Shown piece after piece: positions 29,631-37,848 of a stretch of 64,000 nt of DNA. Numbering within the stretch: the first letter of the stretch is position 1; each line of letters opens with the position of its first letter. The translations under genes were made by a program, and so were the position numbers. The notes under the pieces are model-generated. The model was not told the origin of the DNA and searched no databases. It was given only the letters and a program-made list of their open reading frames with translations. This stretch comes from Chlamydia sp. BM-2023 (GTDB lineage: Bacteria > Chlamydiota > Chlamydiia > Chlamydiales > Chlamydiaceae), in NCBI RefSeq assembly GCF_964023145.1, contig NZ_CAXIED010000001.1, positions 1,054,001-1,118,000 on the forward strand, read 5' to 3'.

Positions 29631-29914
29631 ATAAATATCGTTTCTTACGTTTGTTTTTTTGTTTTTGTTTTCTTGGAGGTTTGCTTTATTCCTACATTAA
29701 TAAACAAAATGATCTAACAAAATTACGGTTGGAAATTCCTTGTTTATGGTCAAAATTACGACAAAGAGAACAAGAAAATATAGCTCTCGGTTTTCTTATT
29801 GATAAAATAGAAAGTCCGGAGCATCTCATGCATATAGCAAGTCTTCCTGAATATCAGTATTTACAATATCCTAAAGAAGATAGTGTCTGTGTTTTAACTT
29901 ATGAATCACCGTAA
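29627..29914 (+). CDS. ftsL: FtsL-like small division protein
   Basis: A 95-residue protein with one N-terminal membrane helix ([18 protein letters not shown]) and a following heptad-rich stretch ([20 protein letters not shown]). Its place between rsmH and the division PBP is exactly that of ftsL in other bacteria, although sequence similarity is low, as is usual for FtsL. It overlaps both neighbours (4 bp and 14 bp). Counterpart of CT271. Confidence 0.75.
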   Translation: MNKYRFLRLFFCFCFLGGLLYSYINKQNDLTKLRLEIPCLWSKLRQREQENIALGFLIDKIESPEHLMHIASLPEYQYLQYPKEDSVCVLTYESP

Positions 29915-31847
29915 ATATTTAACCATGATTACTTGTGGGGTATTGTTATCCTACTCTCTTCTTATCGTGCGTTATTATAAAATTCAGATTTGTGAGGGGA
30001 AACGCTGGGCAGTAGAAGCTTTAGGACAACACGAATTTCGTGTTAAAGATCCTTTTCGCAGGGGAACATTTTTTGCTCAGATAAATTTAAGAAAGGGGGA
30101 ACAGGAGCAACTGCAGCCTTTAGCTGTGGATATCACCAAGTTCCATCTTTGTTTAGATGCTGTGGCTATTCCCGAAGAACATCGTAACAGTATTGCTGAA
30201 AAAATATTTAGTTTTGTTGGTGAAGGTGATTATAAAAAATTGCGAGGGGAGTTTGATAAAAAATCCCGACATCGCAAGTTGGTACTTTGGTTAGATCATT
30301 CGGAAAGGGATCGTATTCTTTCTTGGTGGAGAAAGTATGCGGCACAACACAAGCTGCCTTCCAATGCTCTATTTTTAATTTCTGATTATCAAAGATCCTA
30401 TCCTTTTGGAAAGCTTTTAGGTCAGGTGCTTCATACCCTTAGAGAAGTTAAGGATGAAAAAACAGGAAGGGCATTTCCTACCGGGGGCTTAGAGGCTTAC
30501 TTCAACCATATTTTAGAGGGAGAGCCCGGAGAAAGAAAACTGCTACGTTCTCCTTTAAATCGTTTAGATCTCGATAAAACTACGAAAATTCCTAAGGACG
30601 GCTCTGATATTTATCTTACAGTAAATCCTTGCATACAAACGATAGCTGAAGAGGAATTAGAGAAAGGCGTTAAAGAGGCGTGCGCTAAAGGTGGACGTCT
30701 GATTTTAATGAACTCTTATACTGGGGATATTCTTGCTTTAGCTCAATATCCTTTTTTTAACCCTACAGACTACAAAGACTTTTTTAATGATCAGGAAAAG
30801 ATAGAGCATACAAAAGTTACTTCTGTAAGTGATGTTTTTGAGCCAGGTTCTATTATGAAACCTATTACTATTGCTATAGCCTTGCTTGCAAATGAAGAGA
30901 TGGAAAAAAGAGGTAATAAACCTCTATTTGACCCTAGTGAGCCTATTGATGTTACACGTACTATTTTTCCTGGTAGGAAGCAATTTCCTCTTAAGGATAT
31001 TTCATTAAATCGTCGTTTGAATATGTACATGGCGATTCAGAAATCTTCCAATGTTTATGTTGCACAGCTTGCCGATCGTATAATTCAGAATTTAGGGAAC
31101 CATTGGTACGAAGAAAAATTACTTGCTTTAGGGTTTGGGAAAAAAACAGGAATAGAACTCCCTGGAGAAGCTGCAGGATTAGTTCCTTCGCCAAAACGTT
31201 TTCATATTAATGGTGTTCCTGAGTGGTCTTTGTCTACACCATATTCTCTTGCTATGGGGTACAATCTTCTCGCTACCGGAATGCAGATGGTGAGGGCTTA
31301 TGCTATTCTTGCTAACGGAGGCTATGATGTGCGTCCTACATTGATCAAGAAAATTGTCACGACCTCCGGGAGGGAATACGTTTTACATTCTCACATGAAG
31401 GGAGAGAGGATTCTTTCTCAGGCTATAGTTGACGAAGTGTTGAAAGCTACGCGCTTGACAACCTATCCGGGAGGTACAGGCTTTCGTGCCTCACCTAAGA
31501 ATTACTCTAGTGCAGGGAAAACAGGAACAACAGAAAAACTTATTAATGGGAAATATGACAAGCGTCGTCATATTTCTTCGTTCATAGGAATTACTCCTGT
31601 ATATCCAGAGGATACTTCGGTTCCTTTAGTTATGCTGGTTTCTATAGACGATCCTGATCACGGCTTAAGAGAAGACGGCACCAAGAACTACATGGGAGGT
31701 AGGTGTGCCGCTCCAATATTTGCACGAGTAGCAGATCGAGTTTTACCTTATTTAGGCATTTCTGAGGATAAGCAAAAATACGATTATAAAAACGAAGTTA
31801 GCTCTGTAAAGTCCTTATATGAGGAATGGAATCGTTCGGGAAAGTAA
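29901..31847 (+). CDS. pbp3: Penicillin-binding protein 3 (FtsI-type transpeptidase)
   Basis: A 648-residue class B PBP: cytoplasmic tip, one membrane helix (LTMITCGVLLSYSLLIV), pedestal domain and a transpeptidase domain. Active-site motifs are SIMK (Ser317), SSN (in IQKSSNVYVAQL) and KTG (AGKTGTTEKL). It cross-links peptidoglycan at the division site. Chlamydiae lack FtsZ and use a narrow peptidoglycan ring, in which this enzyme takes part. Last gene of the rsmH group; a minus-strand gene ends 15 bp beyond it. Counterpart of CT270. Confidence 0.94.
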   Translation: MNHRKYLTMITCGVLLSYSLLIVRYYKIQICEGKRWAVEALGQHEFRVKDPFRRGTFFAQINLRKGEQEQLQPLAVDITKFHLCLDAVAIPEEHRNSIAEKIFSFVGEGDYKKLRGEFDKKSRHRKLVLWLDHSERDRILSWWRKYAAQHKLPSNALFLISDYQRSYPFGKLLGQVLHTLREVKDEKTGRAFPTGGLEAYFNHILEGEPGERKLLRSPLNRLDLDKTTKIPKDGSDIYLTVNPCIQTIAEEELEKGVKEACAKGGRLILMNSYTGDILALAQYPFFNPTDYKDFFNDQEKIEHTKVTSVSDVFEPGSIMKPITIAIALLANEEMEKRGNKPLFDPSEPIDVTRTIFPGRKQFPLKDISLNRRLNMYMAIQKSSNVYVAQLADRIIQNLGNHWYEEKLLALGFGKKTGIELPGEAAGLVPSPKRFHINGVPEWSLSTPYSLAMGYNLLATGMQMVRAYAILANGGYDVRPTLIKKIVTTSGREYVLHSHMKGERILSQAIVDEVLKATRLTTYPGGTGFRASPKNYSSAGKTGTTEKLINGKYDKRRHISSFIGITPVYPEDTSVPLVMLVSIDDPDHGLREDGTKNYMGGRCAAPIFARVADRVLPYLGISEDKQKYDYKNEVSSVKSLYEEWNRSGK

Positions 31848-31862
31848 AAAATTTCGATCGTA

Positions 31863-32297
31863 TTAAAAATAGATAGGAGAAGGGTGCTGGCTAACGAAAT
31901 CAGGTTGTTTTTTGCAGCGATTGATTGACAACCATATACATGTAAAGAGTATCTTCAATACAAGAATAACTAGCCCCAATCCCAAGGTTTCTAAGATTCC
32001 TGCAAAAGTGTGACATACAATATCTACTTTACTCTCTCCAGGATTAGGAGCTGAGAAAATACTATATAATTTCGCAGCTCCTAAGATATTGCCCAAAATA
32101 GGAATAGCGCGAAGTATTGTCTCTGCAATAGATTTTTTATTATTAAGTAGCCAATCGTTATGCATGATGCCGACACTAGAACGTATAAATCCTAATTTGA
32201 CAATTTTAGGAAATTTTTGAGTTCGGTTTAAGAAGTCTATATTATTTTGATATACAAATTTTTTATAGTTTTTCTGAGATGCTATACCTTGTTTCAT
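31863..32297 (-). CDS. Chlamydial membrane protein of unknown function inserted between pbp3 and murE
   Basis: A 144-residue protein with hydrophobic stretches at about 68-80 and 95-125 (GILETLGLGLVILVLKIL). The segment RAIPILGNILGAAKLYS looks like a motif that recurs in small multi-copy chlamydial membrane proteins, as I remember them. AAGAGGAA lies 2-3 bases before ATG 32297; the ORF extends 7 codons upstream (TTG 32318) without a site. It is on the opposite strand from the cell-wall genes and separates pbp3 from murE, which are usually adjacent. No enzymatic motif is seen. Confidence 0.6.
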   Translation of the reverse strand: MKQGIASQKNYKKFVYQNNIDFLNRTQKFPKIVKLGFIRSSVGIMHNDWLLNNKKSIAETILRAIPILGNILGAAKLYSIFSAPNPGESKVDIVCHTFAGILETLGLGLVILVLKILFTCIWLSINRCKKQPDFVSQHPSPIYF

Positions 32298-32479
32298 GAT
32301 TCCTCTTAGATTGTTCAATATTTTGTGTTGAAAAAATTGAATAATAAATGATTTTCCCCAATAGGAGTAGGATATTTTTTTACCCGCGTCAAAAATTAGA
32401 TGGACTATTTTAATTGTTGTAAGTAAACTAGTTCGGCGGCAAAAAAACTTGATAAGTCGTTAATATTTGGAAGTTGATC

Positions 32480-32547
32480 TATACCTTTAGGTATATGGGA
32501 CTTTTTTTTCTTAATTAAATTGAAAAAAAAGTACCCACAGATATGTT
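32480..32547. promoter_or_regulatory. Two dyad-symmetric elements upstream of murE
   Basis: A perfect dyad, TATACC-TTTA-GGTATA, at 32480-32495 is followed directly by a longer inverted repeat: GGGA-CTTTTTTTTC at about 32497-32510 against GAAAAAAAAG-TACCC at 32522-32536, with an AT loop. A further ACCCA/TGGGT hairpin overlaps its right arm. The region lies between the minus-strand gene start and murE, so it may hold operators for divergent promoters; read on the minus strand, the last hairpin is followed by a T run and could also terminate. Confidence 0.4.
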
Positions 32548-32606
32548 TGGGTGCTATCTCTTAAAGTAGGTAATTGCTCTTTTGCAGAAAAGCTTCGGGA
32601 TAAAAA

Positions 32607-34058
32607 ATGGATTTAAAAAAACTCCTTCACAACATAGAGGCTAAAACATACGGGAAAATTTTTCCTGTAGAGGTAAGAAACATTACCAAAAATTCTCGTA
32701 ATGTTGGAGTAGGAGATATTTTTATCGCCCAGAAAGGAAAGCAGTGCGATGGAAACGACTTTTCCTCTCTCGCTGTGCAAAACGGAGCCATCGCAGTGGT
32801 TTCTTCTCTTTATAACCCATTTTTACCTGTTGTGCAGGTCGTCTCTTCAAATTTACCTCTTATTGAGGCTGAGCTTGCTGCAAAGTATTACGACTATCCT
32901 TCCCAAAAGCTCACCACTGTTGGTGTTACGGGAACTAATGGGAAAACTACAGTTGCTCACTTAATAAAATTTTTATTTGATTCTTGTGGTGAGCCTTCTG
33001 GTTTGTTAGGCACCATTGAGCATAGTCTAGGCAACAGCTGTATTCATGATGGTTTTACTACCCCCGAGTCATGTTTGCTGCAAAAGTACTTGGGCGAAAT
33101 GGTAAAAAATAACCTCTCTGTTGCTGTTATGGAGACCTCTTCTATAGGGTTGGCATTAGATCGGTTGGCCCAGGTAGAGTTTGATATCGGTGTTTTAACA
33201 AACATTACCTTGGATCACCTAGACTTTCACACCTCATTCGAGGAATATATAAAGGCGAAACTCAAGCTGTTTGCGCTATTGCCAGAAACAGGACTCGCTG
33301 TAGTTAATGCTGATCTTTCTTATGCCCCACAGTTCTTAGAGGGTACCAAAGCTAAACCTATCACTTATGGAATAAAACAACCCGCTGATTACCAAGCACG
33401 TAATCTGAATTTTTCTCATTCAGGAACTGATTGCGAATTAATCTACCAAGGTAAAAGTTTTCCATGTCATTCACCATTAATTGGTAAACACAACATTTAT
33501 AACGTTCTTGCTGCATTAGCGGTAGTTCATCAACGATTAAACTGTGATTTTCAGAATTTAATTGATGTGATGAGGAATGCTGAAGCTCCTAAAGGACGAT
33601 TGGATCCGGTATTATCCGGACATTGCCCAGTTTATATTGACTATGCTCATACGCCAGATGCTTTGGATAACGTTTGTGAAACCCTTCATGGGCTACTTCC
33701 TGAGCAGGGAAGACTTCTCGTGGTTTTTGGATGCGGAGGAGATAGAGATCAAAGTAAGCGCAAGCTTATGGCTCAAGTAGTTGAGAAGTACGGATTCGCT
33801 ATTGTTACTTCGGATAACCCTAGAGGAGAGGATCCTCAGTCAATTATAAATGACGTTTGTTCAGGATTTGTAAAAAGAAATTTTTCCGTCGAAATCGACA
33901 GAAAACAAGCAATTACATATGCTTTGTCCATTGCCTCAGATAGGGATATAGTGTTAGTGGCAGGGAAAGGGCATGAGACATACCAGATCTTTAAGCATCA
34001 AACCATCGCTTTTGATGATAAGGAAATTGTGTGGGAGGTGCTATCGTCTCATGTCTAA
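32607..34058 (+). CDS. murE: UDP-N-acetylmuramoyl-tripeptide synthetase MurE
   Basis: Adds meso-diaminopimelate to UDP-MurNAc-L-Ala-D-Glu in the cytoplasm. The 483-residue Mur ligase has the ATP loop GVTGTNGKTTVAH, the central LTNITLDHLDFH, and the DAP-specificity motif DNPRGEDP near the C-terminus, which indicates meso-DAP as substrate. CGGGA precedes the ATG. The amidase start overlaps its stop codon by 8 bp, so murE and amiA are coupled. Counterpart of CT269. Confidence 0.96.
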   Translation: MDLKKLLHNIEAKTYGKIFPVEVRNITKNSRNVGVGDIFIAQKGKQCDGNDFSSLAVQNGAIAVVSSLYNPFLPVVQVVSSNLPLIEAELAAKYYDYPSQKLTTVGVTGTNGKTTVAHLIKFLFDSCGEPSGLLGTIEHSLGNSCIHDGFTTPESCLLQKYLGEMVKNNLSVAVMETSSIGLALDRLAQVEFDIGVLTNITLDHLDFHTSFEEYIKAKLKLFALLPETGLAVVNADLSYAPQFLEGTKAKPITYGIKQPADYQARNLNFSHSGTDCELIYQGKSFPCHSPLIGKHNIYNVLAALAVVHQRLNCDFQNLIDVMRNAEAPKGRLDPVLSGHCPVYIDYAHTPDALDNVCETLHGLLPEQGRLLVVFGCGGDRDQSKRKLMAQVVEKYGFAIVTSDNPRGEDPQSIINDVCSGFVKRNFSVEIDRKQAITYALSIASDRDIVLVAGKGHETYQIFKHQTIAFDDKEIVWEVLSSHV

Positions 34059-34767
34059 TCGTTATACCTTGCTTACGCTCTGTATCTTTGGAGCGAATTT
34101 TGGAGCTGCAGCTGAAAGCGCGCCTCCACAGCGTGTACGCCGCAATGAAATTATCTTCATTGACCCTGGACATGGTGGTAAAGACCAGGGAACGGCGAGT
34201 AAAGAATTCCATTATGAGGAAAAATCTCTTACCCTATCTCTTGCGTTTTCAGTGCAGAGCTATCTCAAAAGGATGGGGTATAAGCCGGTTTTAACCCGAA
34301 CTTCAGATGTTTATGTGGATTTAGGGAAGAGAGCGGCTCTGGCAAATCAAGGCAAAGCTGATATTTTTATCAGTATTCATTGTAACTATTCATCTAACAC
34401 GTCAGCCTTTGGTACTGAAGTATATTTTTATAATGGTAAAAATAATGTTATTTCTAGAAGTCGTGCCTCAGAAGTTTTAGCTAACGATCTTTTGAACGCG
34501 ATGCAAAAACATGGGGCATTGAAAAGCCGCGGAGTAAAAAACGGAAACTTCGCTGTTATAAGAGAAACATCAATGCCAGCGGTTTTAGTTGAAACTGGTT
34601 TCTTATCGAATTCTAGAGAGCGCGCGGCCCTTTTAGACGTCCGCTACCGAATGCATATCGCCAAAGGCATAGCCGAAGGCATCCATACCTTTCTTACGGG
34701 TCCAAATTTTCAGAAAGCAAATTTAACGAATGTGAAGACCCGAAAACTTTCCGCAAAAGCGAGTTAA
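34051..34767 (+). CDS. amiA: N-acetylmuramoyl-L-alanine amidase with signal peptide
   Basis: Zinc amidase (Amidase_3) of 238 residues that cleaves the MurNAc-L-Ala bond. The signal peptide is residues 1 to about 21 (LLTLCIFGANFGAAAES). Zinc and catalytic positions are visible in FIDPGHGGKDQG, the Glu of YEEKSLT, the His of FISIHCNYS and the Glu of VLVETGFLSN. ATG 34051 is preferred: it lies over the murE stop with GGGAGGTG upstream and gives a proper signal peptide, whereas longer starts would bury it. It works on the same wall precursor as MurE and PBP3. Counterpart of CT268. Confidence 0.93.
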   Translation: MSNRYTLLTLCIFGANFGAAAESAPPQRVRRNEIIFIDPGHGGKDQGTASKEFHYEEKSLTLSLAFSVQSYLKRMGYKPVLTRTSDVYVDLGKRAALANQGKADIFISIHCNYSSNTSAFGTEVYFYNGKNNVISRSRASEVLANDLLNAMQKHGALKSRGVKNGNFAVIRETSMPAVLVETGFLSNSRERAALLDVRYRMHIAKGIAEGIHTFLTGPNFQKANLTNVKTRKLSAKAS

Positions 34768-34793
34768 TGTCTAATGGCAAAGAATAACGAGGT

Positions 34794-34867
34794 CGTCCTC
34801 GATGCGATTCGAACGCATGGCCTGTTGCTTAGGAGGCAACCGCTCTATCCTACTGAGCTACGAGGAC
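34794..34867 (-). tRNA. tRNA-Arg (anticodon CCU)
   Basis: On the minus strand the sequence folds into a full cloverleaf: acceptor GTCCTCG/CGAGGAC, D stem GCTC/GAGC, anticodon stem GTTGC/GCAAC around CTCCTAA (anticodon CCT), and T arm ATGCG-TTCGAAT-CGCAT, with discriminator G. CCA is not encoded. It reads AGG arginine codons. Confidence 0.97.
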
Positions 34868-35159
34868 ACTTGGGCCAGTACTGTATCAAGTTAGGTTAAA
34901 GAAGTCACGCACTTGCCGTTATTAAATTAGAATATAAACCCATAAAATTTTTTGCAGAACTGTAAGATGCACCAATCATAAGTTTTGGCAAATACGAATC
35001 TTCGTTACTTAACGTGATATGGAACAACTACGTATTTTTAAAAAATGTCTTGAATCCAAAGGATGAATAGATATGATACGCTTATACTTCAAAAGTTTAT
35101 TATTTAGGGCTACTCAACAAGTTACTTTAGGGCACTTTAATTAGGAGGCAACGGCTAAT

Positions 35160-35462
35160 ATGGCTACCATGACCAAGAAAAAACTGATCAGTACAATATC
35201 ACAGGATCACAAGATTCATCCGAATCATGTGAGGACTGTAATCCAAAATTTTTTGGATAAAATGACAGATGCTCTAGTCAAAGGTGACAGGCTAGAGTTT
35301 AGGGATTTTGGTGTTTTGCAGGTTGTAGAAAGAAAACCTAAAGTAGGTCGCAACCCCAAAAACGCTGCCGTTCCCATTCATATTCCTGCGAGACGTGCCG
35401 TGAAATTTACTCCAGGAAAAAGAATGAAACGCTTGATCGAAACTCCTTCGAAGAATTCCTAA
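35160..35462 (+). CDS. HU/IHF family DNA-binding protein
   Basis: A 100-residue nucleoid protein. The HU fold shows an N-terminal helical pair (KKLISTISQDHKIHPNHVRT), GDRLEFRDFGVLQVVERKPK, and the DNA-wrapping arm GRNPKNAAVPIHIPARRAVKF with the intercalating Pro region. AGGAGG lies 11 bases before ATG 35160; ATG 35169 is a possible alternative. It is a single-gene transcript with a 292-bp upstream gap and a strong terminator. Only one HU/IHF subunit is seen here, so it likely works as a homodimer. Counterpart of CT267. Confidence 0.93.
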   Translation: MATMTKKKLISTISQDHKIHPNHVRTVIQNFLDKMTDALVKGDRLEFRDFGVLQVVERKPKVGRNPKNAAVPIHIPARRAVKFTPGKRMKRLIETPSKNS

Positions 35463-35490
35463 TTTCGTGCCTGTCTCTTTTGTTTAATTA

Positions 35491-35541
35491 TTAGAGTCAA
35501 GTTTTTAGGTTTACTTAGGGACTTGACTCTAAAGTTTTTTG
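35491..35541 (+). terminator. Rho-independent terminator after HU gene
   Basis: A perfect 12-bp stem, TTAGAGTCAAGT (35491-35502) with ACTTGACTCTAA (35521-35532), has an 18-base loop and is followed by AAGTTTTTTG. Confidence 0.9.
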
Positions 35542-35590
35542 TTATTATTGTCTGAACGCAATCCGTTTCTGAGTAAAATTGTGAATAGCG

Positions 35591-36769
35591 ATGGGATCAC
35601 AGCTAAGATTGCAAGAATGTATCGAAGTGTTTCCCCACCTCAATTTTGACTCGCAGGTTAAGCAATTAATTTATGCTTGTCAGGATAAAAATCTTCGCAA
35701 TTTTGTTTTTAAATTTTTCCGACACCACCCTCTCTTGAAGGTACATGACATAGCAAGAGCAATTTATCTGCTCATGGCTTTGGAAGAAGGTCAAGATTTG
35801 GGACTAGATTTCTTAAAGTTACAACAAGAACTTTCAGGAGCCGTACGCTTATTTTGTTACGGAGGTTTTCCCTGGAAGGGTCTTCCTTATCCCGGAGAAC
35901 ATGCAGAATTAGGTTTACTACTTTTGCAAATTTCTCGGTTTTATGATGAAAGCTTGGTGCATGCTAAAATGATGAACTCGTTTCAACAGGCTATGTTTAT
36001 GCATGAGGCTACTGTTTTCCCGGCTTTATGGAGCCAGGAACATACCCGATCTATAAAAGAAAAGACGACATTAAGCAAATCTTTTCTTTATCAACTTGAT
36101 CAGCAAATCGCCAATGAGTACAGCTTCACTGATCCTCATCTTGGCTTCTGGATGCAAAGAACACGTTCCTCTTCCGCTTTTATCTCTGGTTCAGGGTGTA
36201 AAAGTGGAATAGGGGCATATTATTCCGGGGACGTAGGGATCGTTAACTATGGCCCATGCCACGGCGATATTAGCGATTGTTCCGGATTTGGATTGTCTGG
36301 AGTGGTTAAAGAGTTTTCTTGTACAGAAAACAACGGTATAACCACATGTTCCTTTCTTTCCTCTACTTCTCTGCCCTATCCGAGGTTAACAGGGTTTACT
36401 TTCCTGCAAGATGCCTACTTAGGGGATAAAATTCGTCATACTGTTAATGTCTCGGAAAAAGACTGCAGAGTGCACTCTCTTCTCGAGGAAGATCTCAGTA
36501 ATTTGACTTTCTCTATCTTTTGTAAAGGAAAGAGTTGTCAGGTGGTTGAGGGGCCGCGATTGCGATCAAGCTCCCTAGACTCTTACAAAGGCCCTACGAA
36601 TGATGTAATTATTCAGGGAGAAAGGGACTCTTTGCGTATATTATCTTCCAGTCCTCATATGGAAATTTTTTCTTTACAGGGAAAAGAAAGGTTTTGGGGA
36701 AGTAATTTTTTGATTAATATACCCTACAAGGACGCGAGTCTCTCGCTTGTTTTTGAAAAAAGCAATTAA
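35591..36769 (+). CDS. Conserved chlamydial protein of unknown function (CT266 slot)
   Basis: A 392-residue protein without signal peptide or clear membrane helix. The N-terminal third is helical (QVKQLIYACQDKNLRNFVF, HAELGLLLLQISRFYDES). The C-terminal two thirds look beta-rich, with conserved-looking segments (GFWMQRTRSSSAFISGSGCK, GAYYSGDVGIVNYGPC) and about a dozen cysteines. This alpha-then-beta plan is weakly reminiscent of polysaccharide-lyase or glycan-binding folds, but no catalytic motif is recognised and I assign no function. The ribosome site before ATG 35591 is poor. It precedes accA, with 104 bp between. Confidence 0.72.
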   Translation: MGSQLRLQECIEVFPHLNFDSQVKQLIYACQDKNLRNFVFKFFRHHPLLKVHDIARAIYLLMALEEGQDLGLDFLKLQQELSGAVRLFCYGGFPWKGLPYPGEHAELGLLLLQISRFYDESLVHAKMMNSFQQAMFMHEATVFPALWSQEHTRSIKEKTTLSKSFLYQLDQQIANEYSFTDPHLGFWMQRTRSSSAFISGSGCKSGIGAYYSGDVGIVNYGPCHGDISDCSGFGLSGVVKEFSCTENNGITTCSFLSSTSLPYPRLTGFTFLQDAYLGDKIRHTVNVSEKDCRVHSLLEEDLSNLTFSIFCKGKSCQVVEGPRLRSSSLDSYKGPTNDVIIQGERDSLRILSSSPHMEIFSLQGKERFWGSNFLINIPYKDASLSLVFEKSN

Positions 36770-36873
36770 GTCGACATTATTTAAAAAAAAATAGCATTAA
36801 AGTTATCTTGTAATTGTTTTTTAAGAATTATTTGTATTAAAATTATCCTTTCTGTAAGAGGAGAGACGTTATC

Positions 36874-37848
36874 ATGGAGCTTCTTCCCCACGAAAAACAA
36901 GTGGTTGAGTACGAAAAAACGATTGCTGAGTTCAAAGAAAAAAATAAAAAAAATTCTTTACTATCCTCCTCCGAGATACAGAAATTGGAAAGGCGTCTAG
37001 ATAAGTTAAAAGAAAAAATTTACTCCGATTTGACTCCTTGGGAGCGTGTGCAGATTTGCCGGCATCCCGCTCGTCCTCGCTCTGTGAATTATATAGAGGG
37101 GATGTGCGATGAGTTTGTTGAGCTATGTGGAGATCGGGCGTTCCGCGATGATCCTGCGGTTGTTGGCGGCCTAGCTAAGATCCAAGGACAAAGGTTCATG
37201 CTTATTGGTCAGGAAAAGGGGTGTGATACCGCTTCTCGAGTGCATAGAAACTTTGGGATGCTTTGTCCTGAAGGGTTTCGAAAGGCGCTACGCCTGGCAA
37301 AAATGGCCGAAAAGTTTGGTTTGCCTATAGTGTTTCTCGTGGATACTCCAGGGGCATTTCCTGGACTTACTGCTGAAGAGCGTGGTCAGGGGTGGGCAAT
37401 TGCTAATAATCTTTTCGAGTTAGCTAGATTAAAAACTCCCATTATTGTTCTTGTTATTGGAGAAGGCTGTTCCGGGGGAGCCTTAGGCATGGCTATCGGA
37501 GATGTTATCGCCATGTTAGAACATTCCTACTACTCTGTAATTTCTCCTGAAGGCTGCGCTTCTATTCTTTGGAAAGATCCTAAGAAAAATAGTGAAGCAG
37601 CTGCCATGTTAAAAATGCATGGTGAGGATCTCAAACAATTTGCTATTGTGGATGTTGTTATTAAGGAGCCGGTAGGTGGTGCCCACCACGATCCCGCTGC
37701 TGTATATCGCGATGTTCAAGATTTTATACTTCAGGAATGGTTACGATTAAAAGACCTATCGACAGAAGATTTGTTAGAAAAGCGATATCAGAAATTTCGA
37801 ACTATAGGTCTCTATGAAACTTCTTCTGAAAGCAGTCCTGAGGCATAA
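36874..37848 (+). CDS. accA: Acetyl-CoA carboxylase carboxyltransferase subunit alpha
   Basis: Alpha half of the carboxyltransferase that pairs with AccD. The 324-residue crotonase-fold protein has family blocks [35 protein letters not shown] and [24 protein letters not shown] precedes the ATG closely. The last 35 bases overlap the start of the ABC transporter gene, so accA and msbA are likely one transcript. Counterpart of CT265. Confidence 0.96.
   Translation: MELLPHEKQVVEYEKTIAEFKEKNKKNSLLSSSEIQKLERRLDKLKEKIYSDLTPWERVQICRHPARPRSVNYIEGMCDEFVELCGDRAFRDDPAVVGGLAKIQGQRFMLIGQEKGCDTASRVHRNFGMLCPEGFRKALRLAKMAEKFGLPIVFLVDTPGAFPGLTAEERGQGWAIANNLFELARLKTPIIVLVIGEGCSGGALGMAIGDVIAMLEHSYYSVISPEGCASILWKDPKKNSEAAAMLKMHGEDLKQFAIVDVVIKEPVGGAHHDPAAVYRDVQDFILQEWLRLKDLSTEDLLEKRYQKFRTIGLYETSSESSPEA

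Noticed and set aside
34868..35159. Possible small gene between tRNA-Arg and HU
   Set aside because: Only very short frames without ribosome sites; the stretch most likely holds the HU promoter and leader.
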